Source: Aeropyrum sp. (GTDB lineage Archaea > Thermoproteota > Thermoprotei_A > Sulfolobales > Acidilobaceae). Taken from it: 39,677 nt of DNA. The stretch is taken from NCBI GenBank assembly GCA_015523465.1, contig WAKF01000071.1:1-39677 (forward strand), written 5' to 3'. The notes under the pieces were generated by a model that was not told where the DNA came from, did no database searches, and worked only from the letters and a program-made list of their open reading frames with translations. Below, piece by piece: positions 15,432-23,647 of this stretch. The number at the start of each line of letters is the position of its first letter. Position 1 is the stretch's first letter. The position numbers and the translations under genes are program-made.

Positions 15432-16601
15432 TTGGCTCTTAAAATAGCATTTATATCAAGATATCCTCCAGTGCATTGTGGAGTGGGAGAGTATACTAGG
15501 ATGCTAGCTTTAGCCATGAGGACTATCTCACCCTCAACTGACATCTACGTGATAGCTAGCCGGGAGGCTACGAGGAAGAAGTACAATGATAACGAAGCCT
15601 CGATAACAATTATACCAAGCTTTGATAGAGGCGAGTCGGGTTATAGCGGTGTGATCGAGACGTTAGAGGATGTAGGGGGAGTCGATGTAATCCACATACA
15701 ACATGAATATGGCATTTTTGGTAGGAACCCGGGTGTCTTCAGAGCAGCGCTTAGAGCCGTTAAAGAAGGCTTAGCTTCCATAGCCTTGGTAACACTCCAC
15801 ACGGTATACCATAGGACGTCCAAAGACGAAGAGACGCTTGAGGCTCAAAAGGAAGCGTCTCTCCTACACGGCGTCATAGTCCATAGTTTCCTCCAGGAAT
15901 TTGAGTTGCAGACTCAGGGCTTCAACCTCTCTAAGATATTTAAGATACCTCACGGGACACTAATTAACCCCTACCTGGGCCACCCGCGAGAGAAGTTGCT
16001 AGAAAGGCTTGGTCTCGATCCCGCAGACATTGAGGGTATTATCCTCGCCACTCCAGGGTTCCTGAGGCCTGATAAGGGCTTAGAGGTTTTGTTATCGGCT
16101 ATAGCTCTAACTGATCGTAATTTTACTCTGATAGTTGCTGGGGAGCCTGTGGGCATTGATGTGGCTTCTCTACCTTCAATGCGGGGGAGGGTTAAGGTCC
16201 TAGACAGGTATCTCTCCGGCGACGAAATATTGATGTTGGCGGCGGCCTCCGACGTGGTAGTGCTACCCTATAAAGATAGGCCTGGGAAGTATAGTGTGAG
16301 TGGCATCCTTCACTTAAGTATGGGTAGTCTTAAGCCCCTAGTAGGCACTAGGGTACCCCGGCTAATAGAGCTATACCAGTATGCTCCTAACTTGACAGTG
16401 CCTCCAAGGAGCCCAGAGCTGTTGGCAGCGAGGATCGAGTGGGTTGTGGACAATTATGAGCTAGCCTCGGCATACAGCTCCCAGCTTTTCGCCTACGCTG
16501 CCGAAACCCAATGGCCTAGGATTGCTAGGGCGCATTTAGACTTGTATAGGGGCTTGCTGGAGGAGCGATGGCCCTTAGACCTGTTCCCCTCGTTATTATA
16601 G
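15432..16601 (+). CDS. GT4-type glycosyltransferase
   Basis: A 389-aa retaining glycosyltransferase of the GT-B fold. The N-terminal half opens with KIAFISRYPPVHCGVGEYTR, the glycine-rich acceptor-side loop, and contains DVIHIQHEYGIFG. The second half has the sugar-nucleotide domain with TPGFLRPDKGLEVLL, IVAGEP and VVLPYKDRPGKYSVSG. It transfers a sugar from a nucleotide donor to glycan, lipid or glycoside; donor and acceptor are unknown. Start TTG, with GGGGCTGG a few bases before it. The nearest upstream gene is a membrane protein on the same strand. Convergent with the FUN14-like gene, 2 bp apart. Confidence 0.88.
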   Translation: MALKIAFISRYPPVHCGVGEYTRMLALAMRTISPSTDIYVIASREATRKKYNDNEASITIIPSFDRGESGYSGVIETLEDVGGVDVIHIQHEYGIFGRNPGVFRAALRAVKEGLASIALVTLHTVYHRTSKDEETLEAQKEASLLHGVIVHSFLQEFELQTQGFNLSKIFKIPHGTLINPYLGHPREKLLERLGLDPADIEGIILATPGFLRPDKGLEVLLSAIALTDRNFTLIVAGEPVGIDVASLPSMRGRVKVLDRYLSGDEILMLAAASDVVVLPYKDRPGKYSVSGILHLSMGSLKPLVGTRVPRLIELYQYAPNLTVPPRSPELLAARIEWVVDNYELASAYSSQLFAYAAETQWPRIARAHLDLYRGLLEERWPLDLFPSLL

Positions 16602-16603
16602 GA

Positions 16604-16948
16604 CTAGCCATACTTGAACCCTATTGCTACCCCCGCGAGGAACGTGGATGCGAATGGTATATTCGCTATTATATGGGATTGGAAGCTAGCTGCTGTAGCC
16701 TGCGCGCCGCTGAGAGCCCTCTCGACTAGTAATGCCAGTTTATCGTAATTTACAGATATAACGCCGTAGTATTCCAGGGCTAGGAGGCCTACTGTGAAGA
16801 CCCCTAAAGCTAGCAAAGCCAGCTTAAGAGCCTTCTTCAAGGCATAGCCGGTGGCGAACCCTAGTATAAGGCCGCCACTAGCCTGGAATAATATGGCGGG
16901 TAAGACGTCCTGGAATGTAACGTCGGAAGCCACCTCGGGCACCCACAT
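16604..16948 (-). CDS. FUN14-family small membrane protein
   Basis: The 114-aa protein has FUN14-like features: a glycine-rich first membrane segment (GGLILGFATGYALKKALK), a second segment followed by YYGVISVNYDKL, and a C-terminal hydrophobic segment with GVAIGFKYG. FUN14 proteins are small integral membrane proteins; function in archaea is unknown. The ATG at 16948 lies about 26 bp after an AT-rich TATA-type box (16971-16980), so the mRNA is probably leaderless. Confidence 0.72.
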   Translation of the reverse strand: MWVPEVASDVTFQDVLPAILFQASGGLILGFATGYALKKALKLALLALGVFTVGLLALEYYGVISVNYDKLALLVERALSGAQATAASFQSHIIANIPFASTFLAGVAIGFKYG

Positions 16949-16970
16949 GGTATTCTATCCCTAGGGGACA

Positions 16971-16980
16971 ATTAAATTTA
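16971..16980 (-). promoter_or_regulatory. TATA box of the FUN14-like gene
   Basis: Minus-strand TAAATTTAAT is centred about 26 bp before the ATG at 16948, predicting a leaderless transcript. Confidence 0.45.
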
Positions 16981-17003
16981 AGTGTTAAGGAGAGTGTAAG
17001 CCC

Positions 17004-18338
17004 CTAAGGCACTACCCTCTCAGTATCTCTCGGCAGCATCCTAGCCTCCCTGACGTTCTGTAGCTTCAGGCTCTGCATTACAATCCTCTCGAGACCCATA
17101 CCAGCACCTCCATGAGGCGGGGCTCCATGCTTAAAGAAGTCTAGGTAGAACTGGAAGTCATCTTTCTTAAGGCCCTTAGACTCTAAGTTCTCGACGAGCC
17201 TCTCATACCTGTGCTCTCTTTGACCTCCCGTGACGACTTCTAGGCCCCTGAATAGAAGGTCAAAACTGTATGTCCACTCTGGCTCGAAGTCTATCCTCAT
17301 CGTATAGAAGGGCCTAACTCTCCACGGATACTCTATTATGAATACGAAGTCGCTGTCATACTCTTCCCTTGCGTAGGAGGCCATAAGCTTCTCAGCCTCG
17401 CTATCCAGGTCCTCGCCCTCCGGTATGACTTTGCCATATCTTTCTCTAAGGATCTCGTAGGCCTCCCTGATTCTTACTTTGGGTATCCCTGAAGCTGGGA
17501 TCCTGGGAGGTTCCGCTCCATGAACTTCTAAAGCTTTTCTAGCCGTGTTATCCTCCTCCATTCTCTTTGCCAGCTCTCTAAAGAATCCTTCAACATAGCT
17601 CATGACGTCGTGGTAATTCTCTATGAAGCCAAGCTCTATGTCTAGGCTGTGATACTCGTTTAAATGCCTTGTTGTATGGTGCGGCTCAGCCCTAAATACA
17701 GGGCCTATCTCGAAGACCCTCTCAAGCCCGGCAATCACCGCAAATTGCTTGTAGAACTGTGGGCTCTGTGCGAGGTATACTGTCTTGTCGAAGTAGAGTA
17801 CGGGGAACACTTCAGCACCGCTCTCGGTGCCAGCGGCAACTATCTTAGGAGTAAATATCTCTACGAAGCCCTGGCTGGCATAGTACTCCCTAAAGACCCT
17901 GGCTACGAAAGCCTCGAACTCGAATATAGAAGAGACCTTAGGATTTCTTAGGTCAAGCCACCTATACTTAAGCCTTACGGGCAAGGCAGCCTTATCCGAC
18001 TCTCCAGGCTCTAAGGGTAGGGGCTCCACAGGTATAGACAATACCTTGAGGTTCTCTACCTTAACCTCCACTCCCTCCCTGGTAGGAGCCTCTGAGAGTA
18101 GACCCTCGACGCATACAACGGATTCTAGCTTAATCCTTTCGGCCTCCTCGAGAACCTCGCTAGGAGTCACTCCAGCCTTAAGGGTAGCCTGTATGAAGCC
18201 CGTCCTATCCCTTAAGACGAGAAACTTGACCTTGCCCAGGTCTCTTATCCTGTGAACCCACCCGCATACTACCACCTGGGAGCCTACCAGCTCGCTCTTC
18301 CTTTCAACGAGGCTACCTATGAAGGCCTTCTTCAGCAA
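17004..18338 (-). CDS. aspS: Aspartyl-tRNA synthetase, archaeal type
   Basis: A 444-aa class IIb synthetase that joins aspartate to tRNA. The N-terminal OB-fold (residues about 15-105) reads the anticodon. The catalytic part has motif 2 with FRAEPHHTTRHLNEYHSLD, GGQREHRYE and motif 3 GAGMGLERI at 411-419, ending in PRDTERVVP. The OB-fold has GWVHRIRDLG: His29 stands where the discriminating Thermococcus enzyme has Trp26. A His here is reported for non-discriminating AspRS, which also charge tRNA-Asn for later amidation. The start is TTG with GGGAGGC just upstream; no other start is better. Confidence 0.95.
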   Translation of the reverse strand: MLKKAFIGSLVERKSELVGSQVVVCGWVHRIRDLGKVKFLVLRDRTGFIQATLKAGVTPSEVLEEAERIKLESVVCVEGLLSEAPTREGVEVKVENLKVLSIPVEPLPLEPGESDKAALPVRLKYRWLDLRNPKVSSIFEFEAFVARVFREYYASQGFVEIFTPKIVAAGTESGAEVFPVLYFDKTVYLAQSPQFYKQFAVIAGLERVFEIGPVFRAEPHHTTRHLNEYHSLDIELGFIENYHDVMSYVEGFFRELAKRMEEDNTARKALEVHGAEPPRIPASGIPKVRIREAYEILRERYGKVIPEGEDLDSEAEKLMASYAREEYDSDFVFIIEYPWRVRPFYTMRIDFEPEWTYSFDLLFRGLEVVTGGQREHRYERLVENLESKGLKKDDFQFYLDFFKHGAPPHGGAGMGLERIVMQSLKLQNVREARMLPRDTERVVP

Positions 18339-18398
18339 GCCTCCCAGGCCCTCCCCAGTGGATGGGGGGTATAGGGATTAAAGGTTTGTCCTGCCTCT

Positions 18399-18839
18399 TT
18401 AGAGGGAGATGCTCACGAATATCAGGCTTGGGTACTTGGAGGCTATCTTCTTGAAGTCGGACACCGTTAATGCATCTAAGCCTGACTCTGAGAAGTCGCC
18501 TCTAAGCATTATCTCAACGAGCCTTCTCTGCCAGGAATCACCCATTACCGTGTACTGGGAAGGACCTCCCCCGGGCTTCTCATACCTAAGTAGCACGGGG
18601 ATTTTAACTAGCTTCCAAAAATAGGGGGGTACCACCTCAAGTAGTTTCCTAACCTCGCCTTCATCCATTACATGGACTTCGCCACTGTGAAGCTTCACAG
18701 TCAGCCTCCCTTTAGAGGCTTCATAGAGGCTCACAGACTCGGCTGGTAAGCTGGCTTGTAGCATACGAGTGGACCTAAGGTATTCCTGCCTGACTATCTT
18801 AGCCGCTGATACCTTCTCCTCCCCGGCTTCAGGCTTCAA
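18399..18839 (-). CDS. UPF0216 (DUF61) family protein
   Basis: A 146-aa protein resembling the archaeal UPF0216 family of unknown function. The segment from about 45 to 100 (LHSGEVHVMDEGEVRKLLEV, then VPPYFWKLVKIPVLLRYE) and the late part with DSWQRRLVEIML fit the family pattern. It starts 2 bp after the flpA stop and is therefore the third gene of the nop5-flpA operon, hinting at a role in RNA processing or modification, but this is context only. Confidence 0.75.
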   Translation of the reverse strand: MKPEAGEEKVSAAKIVRQEYLRSTRMLQASLPAESVSLYEASKGRLTVKLHSGEVHVMDEGEVRKLLEVVPPYFWKLVKIPVLLRYEKPGGGPSQYTVMGDSWQRRLVEIMLRGDFSESGLDALTVSDFKKIASKYPSLIFVSISL

Positions 18840-18841
18840 GC

Positions 18842-19546
18842 CTATTTCCTCCTAAACCTGGCATATATCATAGCGTGGTCTCTATCGAAGGGGTCTAGGT
18901 GTACAACGTCTACTATCTCAAACCCTCCCTCCCTCAGGGTCGCCACTTCCTTCCTATAGACCTCGCTTGGCTCTGTAGTGACGTCTATGCTCCTAGCCTT
19001 TATTGCGAGTAGCAGGTAGCCTCCCTCCCTGAGGAAGAACCTGGCATTCCTAACCACTATGTCAGCCTGGGTGGGCTGAGCTATGTCGGCGTAGAGCCCG
19101 TCAACACCCTCCACAAGGTGTCTATACTTCTCTGGGAAGCGGGCGTCCGCTAGTATCGGGAAAATGTTTCTCCTATCTCTCACCACCGTTAGCAGGTCCC
19201 TCATGACCCTCGGGGCGAACTCTACACCATAGATCCGCCCCTTAGCCCCTATAATGTCGCTTATGTGGCTCGCTGTAGTGCCACTAGCTATGCCCAGATA
19301 CAGTATCCTATCGCCCTCCTTCACGGGAAGCTCTATGAGCCCCTTTAGTAGTGCTGCCGCCAGCTTACTCCTATAGGCATTCCACTCCCTATACTCGACA
19401 CCCTCAAAGTTGAATATTCTCTCCCCATAGACCCTTTGGCCGGGTACTAGGTTCTTTGTAGCGATCCTTAGGCTCCCGTCTTCCAGCTCTACTATATATA
19501 CTCCTTTCCACGTGTCATGCTCTCTCACGTTAACTGCATTAACCAT
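18842..19546 (-). CDS. flpA: Fibrillarin-like rRNA/tRNA 2'-O-methyltransferase
   Basis: The 234-aa protein has the Rossmann methyltransferase core with the SAM loop YLGIASGTTASHISDI, GVEFAPR, the fibrillarin signature DGLYADIAQPTQADI, and AIKARSID. It is the catalytic subunit of the C/D-box sRNP and methylates the 2'-OH of guided nucleotides. It is the second gene of the nop5-flpA operon. ATG start with GGAGGTG 6-7 nt upstream, placed in the 18-bp gap after nop5. Confidence 0.97.
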   Translation of the reverse strand: MVNAVNVREHDTWKGVYIVELEDGSLRIATKNLVPGQRVYGERIFNFEGVEYREWNAYRSKLAAALLKGLIELPVKEGDRILYLGIASGTTASHISDIIGAKGRIYGVEFAPRVMRDLLTVVRDRRNIFPILADARFPEKYRHLVEGVDGLYADIAQPTQADIVVRNARFFLREGGYLLLAIKARSIDVTTEPSEVYRKEVATLREGGFEIVDVVHLDPFDRDHAMIYARFRRK

Positions 19547-19564
19547 GCTCTACACCTCCATCCT

Positions 19565-20821
19565 CTACCTTCTACCCCTCCTTCTCCGCCCTCTTCTACC
19601 CCTCGCTGGGCGAGCCGGTCTTCGCTCGGGGGCTGCAGGCCTCCTCTTAGGCGGCTTGGCGTATATCTTCTTGATCTCTGCTATCCTCCTCTCTAGGTCC
19701 TCCTTAAGCTTATCTCCTATGAACCTGCCGGTAAAGGCGTCAACCTTAGCTGCGATGGCTAGTTTTGCTGCGAGAGCCCTAGCGATCTTGCCTCTCTGCC
19801 ACCTGGGGCTCCTATGTATGTGAGGATACTGGAATATGACTCCGTGCTTCGGCGGCTTACCTCCCGTCCTTAAGGCTCTGAAGAGGGCTTTCTCAGCCCC
19901 TAGCACCTGTATGGTGCTTGCAGGGAGTCTAGCTAGCTTCTCCAGGCCGCCTGCAAGGCTTATGAGGCGAGCTCCTAGGAGGGGTCCTACGAGGGCTGTC
20001 ACGTTAGGTGCAACCTCCTTCATAACCTGCTCTATATAGCCTGTCAGGTTCCTCCTAAGCTGGTATAGCTGTTTCGTTATGCTGGCTAAGGTCCTTATAG
20101 CCTCTATGTCGAAGTCGCTTAGATCCGCTCCTATACTCTGCCTTGCAGCCTCGGCGATCTTCCTAGCCTTCTCCTCCTTAAAGCCAAGCTCCCTGAGGGA
20201 TTCTACCGTGATATTGTCTCTGTGACCTAGCTCGGACACTATCTTAACATAGTCCTCGTGCTCCCTGATTAAGTCATTTAGCTCGGGGAAGTGGACGCTA
20301 TACCACTCTCTCAACCTAGCGACGAACAAGTTTATAGTCCGGTCTATGTCGTCTATAGCCCTTATAGCCTGGGCCGCCAGCAGGTCCCTCTTCTGAGCAG
20401 CCCCTCTCAGCTTCCTCCTAGTATACTCAACGTTTAGCTCATAGAGCCAGGAATGCAGGTCCTCGGGGCTCTTAACAAACTCCCTTTCCAGCGCTAGAGT
20501 GAATAGCCTCTCCCTAGCCAGGAAAGCGGGCGTGTTACCAGGCTCTACTGAGACTTTAAACCCCATCTTACTCAGGCTCCTAGCCTCATCGTCATCCTCG
20601 ACGACGACCTCAGTAACACCCCTCTCCTTAAGCCTCTCTAGGAGCTTGAGGGCTGCTGATGTAAGGTTGCCGTCTTCAACTTTCATAGCCTCGGCTACGG
20701 CCTCGTCTATGGATTTAGGGGCGAACTCATACTCGAGGACTTGACCGTCAGCATTGACCGCAAAAGCGCCTATAGGCAGGTCTACTAGATACACCCTCTT
20801 ATCATCCCTTTCCCCGGTCAA
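19565..20821 (-). CDS. nop5: Nop5 (Nop56/58-like) C/D sRNP core protein
   Basis: A 418-aa scaffold of the archaeal C/D guide RNP: N-terminal domain that binds fibrillarin (about 1-125), a long coiled-coil (about 130-260) for self-dimerisation, and the NOP domain with LVGPLLGARLISLAGGLEKL and QVLGAEKALF...HGVIFQYPHI (about 285-345) that binds L7Ae-RNA. The C-terminal tail is rich in Arg, Lys and Pro, usual for the family. Start TTG at 20821 with GGGTGG 6 nt upstream. A TTTTAAC box about 50 bp upstream fits a short leader. Confidence 0.96.
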   Translation of the reverse strand: MTGERDDKRVYLVDLPIGAFAVNADGQVLEYEFAPKSIDEAVAEAMKVEDGNLTSAALKLLERLKERGVTEVVVEDDDEARSLSKMGFKVSVEPGNTPAFLARERLFTLALEREFVKSPEDLHSWLYELNVEYTRRKLRGAAQKRDLLAAQAIRAIDDIDRTINLFVARLREWYSVHFPELNDLIREHEDYVKIVSELGHRDNITVESLRELGFKEEKARKIAEAARQSIGADLSDFDIEAIRTLASITKQLYQLRRNLTGYIEQVMKEVAPNVTALVGPLLGARLISLAGGLEKLARLPASTIQVLGAEKALFRALRTGGKPPKHGVIFQYPHIHRSPRWQRGKIARALAAKLAIAAKVDAFTGRFIGDKLKEDLERRIAEIKKIYAKPPKRRPAAPERRPARPARGRRGRRRRGRR

Positions 20822-20883
20822 TACAAGCCACCCAGCTCTAACCCGTTGAATCTAGTCGCATACGGGTTAAAATAGTATTAATC

Positions 20884-20955
20884 GGGCGGCTCTGAGACTG
20901 GCGTCACTCCCCACTAGCCTGGAGTCGGCAATACCAGCCTTCTTCACAGCCGCCC
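20884..20955. ncRNA. Candidate hairpin RNA between nop5 and an SDR gene
   Basis: A perfect 8-bp inverted repeat GGGCGGCT (20884-20891) and AGCCGCCC (20948-20955) encloses CTGG / CCAG (20898-20901 with 20934-20937) and ACTCC / GGAGT (20906-20910 with 20921-20925). The element lies between the two divergent promoters and outside both genes. On the minus strand a CCTATAAGG box (20970-20976) lies close upstream; on the plus strand TTAAAATAG lies close upstream. Neither fits the usual 26-bp spacing exactly, so the strand is open. It could also be a DNA-level site. Confidence 0.28.
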
Positions 20956-21002
20956 ACTATAGCCTTCCCTTATAGGCCCTAATTTGAGTTGGGGTGAGCT
21001 AG

Positions 21003-21779
21003 GTGACTTGCATAGGTTTAGTGCTAGGGGGGAGCAGGGGTCTGGGGTTCTCGGCTGCCAGGGCTATAGCGTCGCTGGGCTGTAACGTCTGCATTGTTGC
21101 TAGGGGCTTGGAGGGGCTTGTGAGAGCGGCTTCCGAGATCACTTCAATGTTTCCCGTGGAGGTCCTATATCTCAAAGCTGACTTAAGGGCTGAAGGGTCT
21201 GTTAGAGGCGTTGTAGAGAGGCTTGTAGGAGGGTGGGGTAGGGTCGATTACGTAGTTTCAGCCTACGGTAACATTAGTAGGGAACCCTTAGAGCTGCATG
21301 AAGCTTCGTGGAGCGACTGGATGGAGGCGGCGGCTCTCTACGTGGCGTCTACAGGGGAACTCTTTAGGGCTCTAGTAGAGCTTAACCCTTCCAAGGCTAC
21401 AGTGGTTCTTTTGTCTAGCTTCAGCGTTGCAGAGCCAATGTCCCCCTTAGTAGTTTCAGATGCTATGAGAGCAGCTTTATCTAGGATAGTAAAGGTAGCG
21501 GCTAGAAGGTATCCCGACAAGCTTAGGCCCATATTAGTGCTTCTCGGGAGTTTCCCTACACCTGGAGCTTTTGAGACTTTAAGGAAGATTGCTGAGAAGA
21601 GGGGGGAGGACCTAGGAGAGCTGTGGAGGCGTGAGGTTGAGGGTAGGAGTCCCCTAGGTAGGGCTGGAAGGCTCTCCGAGTTTGAGAGGTTCCTGATGGG
21701 AATCTTAAGGTCTCCAGAGTACCTTACGGGGGTTACAATAATGTTTGATGGGTCAACCTCGAGGGTAGCATGGCCGTGA
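21003..21779 (+). CDS. SDR-family protein with non-standard active site
   Basis: The 258-aa protein has the NAD(P)-binding Rossmann loop GGSRGLG (9-15), NAG-like SAYGN near 86-90, and the serine segment LLSSFS. The usual Tyr-xxx-Lys is absent: the aligned stretch VVSDAMRAAL puts Ser152 where Tyr should be and Arg156 where Lys should be. Some 3-oxoacyl-reductase-like SDR subfamilies share this replacement, so it may still bind NAD(P) and act in another way, but a normal dehydrogenase mechanism is not expected. GTG start with GGGGTGA 5 nt upstream. Confidence 0.85.
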   Translation: MTCIGLVLGGSRGLGFSAARAIASLGCNVCIVARGLEGLVRAASEITSMFPVEVLYLKADLRAEGSVRGVVERLVGGWGRVDYVVSAYGNISREPLELHEASWSDWMEAAALYVASTGELFRALVELNPSKATVVLLSSFSVAEPMSPLVVSDAMRAALSRIVKVAARRYPDKLRPILVLLGSFPTPGAFETLRKIAEKRGEDLGELWRREVEGRSPLGRAGRLSEFERFLMGILRSPEYLTGVTIMFDGSTSRVAWP

Positions 21780-21792
21780 GAGGATCGCTTCC

Positions 21793-22356
21793 CTAGATTT
21801 TGTCAGACTTCCCGATTACGTAGAGATAGAGCGTTTTCTGCCAGGCACCCTCAGTTTGCATAGTCTTAACGGGTTCCCAGCCTGGTATCGGGAAGTCTAG
21901 GGTCACTATCCTAGTCCCCGGCCTTAACTCCCGCTTGAGCTTTGGCTTCAACGCCTCGTTAACACTGGTTAGTAGATACATGTATATAGCTGTAGCCTCG
22001 CTAAGATTGACCTTGAAGAAGTCCGCTTCAACCACGTAAACTCTATTGTCAACGCCCTCCCTCTTAGCCCTCCTCCTAGCCTCTTCAGCTAGCTCTCTCC
22101 TAAGCTCAATGCAAACAGCCTTTCTAACGGGGAATCTCTTAGCAGCCTCTACAACTACACGGCCGTCGCCGCACCCCAAGTCGTAAAATATGTCTCCGTC
22201 GTTGAGATTTAGTAGTTTGAAGACGACCGGTAACACCTCATTCCTTGTAGGCACGAAGGGCACCAGCGGGTTTCCTCCCAGGGTCAAGCTCAGCCACCCT
22301 ACCAGGTCTATTTGCTCCCAAGGGTCAATATCTCCCGTATCCACTTTAAACCTCAC
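21793..22356 (-). CDS. Class I methyltransferase, aKMT/Dot1-like
   Basis: A 187-aa SAM-dependent methyltransferase with FVPTRNEVLPVVF before the SAM loop FYDLGCGDGRVVVEAA, then Glu in VCIELRREL and a DPPY-region equivalent IYMYLLTSVNEALKPKL. This pattern fits the small archaeal protein lysine methyltransferases (aKMT type, Dot1-like), which modify chromatin and many other proteins in Sulfolobales. The N-terminus carries an extra 35 aa or so. GTG start at 22356. The family assignment is by motif only. Confidence 0.78.
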   Translation of the reverse strand: MRFKVDTGDIDPWEQIDLVGWLSLTLGGNPLVPFVPTRNEVLPVVFKLLNLNDGDIFYDLGCGDGRVVVEAAKRFPVRKAVCIELRRELAEEARRRAKREGVDNRVYVVEADFFKVNLSEATAIYMYLLTSVNEALKPKLKRELRPGTRIVTLDFPIPGWEPVKTMQTEGAWQKTLYLYVIGKSDKI

Positions 22357-22453
22357 CCAGCCACAAACCGTAACTGCTCATAGCCCCTTACACCATACTA
22401 TCAGACTCTCAAGCTCTTATATCGTAGCCATAACCTAATGCTCGAAGAACCCG

Positions 22454-23647
22454 CTAGCCCTCCTTGGAGGATAGGACCTTCCTTCTAACCTCCTCAATCT
22501 CCCTTAATGAGAGTGTGCGTGAGGGGGGTTCTGGTATGACTCCTCTGGGCCTGAAGTATATTACGGCTAGCATTAGTAGAGCTATAAGCATGTATTCTAG
22601 CGCATTGGCGAAGTACCCTTCATCGATGCCTACATACTCTAGGGGTAGTAGTCTTGCTATGTCGTCCTTATAGATCCTTATAGGGCCTATGACCAGGGCG
22701 CCTACAATGATTGTTGCAATAGTTACGCCCCTATTACTAGCCATGCCTCCCAGTATCATTAGAGCCCAGGGCCAGAAGGTCCATAAGACCCTATCGAATA
22801 TTGACTGGGCTGCAACGCTACTCCCTCCAAGCCAGGGGTTGAGGCTGTAGACTAAGCCTGCTAGAGCGGCTAGGGCTCCTCCCAGTATCATAGCATCTCT
22901 CCTTACAGCCGCTATGTTCTTGCCTACGGCCTTTGCCGTGTCCTCGTCATCCCTCACAGCCCTGAAGAGGCGGCCGCTCGGGGAGTTGTAGAACGACTCT
23001 ACGAAAAGATAGACGAGTAGGGCTACGAGTACTGCGAAGAGGGTAGCGGCTAACGGAGGGTCTGGGGTCCACGCGAAGAGCCTGGGCTTGAAGAGGCCTA
23101 CTGTAGGGGTGGCTCCCATCACCTGCGGGGTGTAGGTTACCAGCACCCTGATCCCCTCGCTGGCTGTAAGGAGCATTATGGCTAGGTACTCTCCCCTAAG
23201 CCTTAGCGCCGGGTAGGACGCTATGAACCCGAGGGCTCCTCCGAGTACTAGGGAGAGCGCTATGGCTACTAGTAGCATCGTTATAGCTGTTAAGGGCGAG
23301 TTGGGTAGGTACTCGTTGTTTATGAGGTTTAGCGTCTTCTCGTTGTTGCCTAGCACCAGGTCGTCCACCATTCCCAATGAGGGTGACCCGGGCTTTCCAG
23401 TTATGGTAGCTACTTCCTCGGGCCCTATGAAGCCGGTTAGTATGGCTATGGCGACTACAAGGTGGGCCACCAGGTTACCGACTACTATGCCACCCACCGC
23501 GAAGAACATTGCATGGCCGAAATCCGGTATACCCGTCATCCCCGCTTTAACGTTGAGCGCAGCAGTCAATATATAGTAGACTGCGGCGAAGGCGAGAATC
23601 TGCTCAACAACAGTTACAAGCGACTCTAGACTAACCACTTCTACCAC
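22454..23647 (-). CDS. livM: Branched-chain amino acid type ABC permease, LivM-like
   Basis: The 397-aa inner-membrane permease has about ten membrane segments and the LivM signature region GRLFRAVRDDEDTAKAVGKN, the cytoplasmic coupling loop that contacts the ATPases. It ends in a charged tail. It is the last gene of the transporter operon and overlaps livH by 17 bp (GTG start). The system may import branched-chain amino acids, other amino acids or urea-like solutes; the substrate is not fixed by sequence. Confidence 0.9.
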   Translation of the reverse strand: MVEVVSLESLVTVVEQILAFAAVYYILTAALNVKAGMTGIPDFGHAMFFAVGGIVVGNLVAHLVVAIAILTGFIGPEEVATITGKPGSPSLGMVDDLVLGNNEKTLNLINNEYLPNSPLTAITMLLVAIALSLVLGGALGFIASYPALRLRGEYLAIMLLTASEGIRVLVTYTPQVMGATPTVGLFKPRLFAWTPDPPLAATLFAVLVALLVYLFVESFYNSPSGRLFRAVRDDEDTAKAVGKNIAAVRRDAMILGGALAALAGLVYSLNPWLGGSSVAAQSIFDRVLWTFWPWALMILGGMASNRGVTIATIIVGALVIGPIRIYKDDIARLLPLEYVGIDEGYFANALEYMLIALLMLAVIYFRPRGVIPEPPSRTLSLREIEEVRRKVLSSKEG

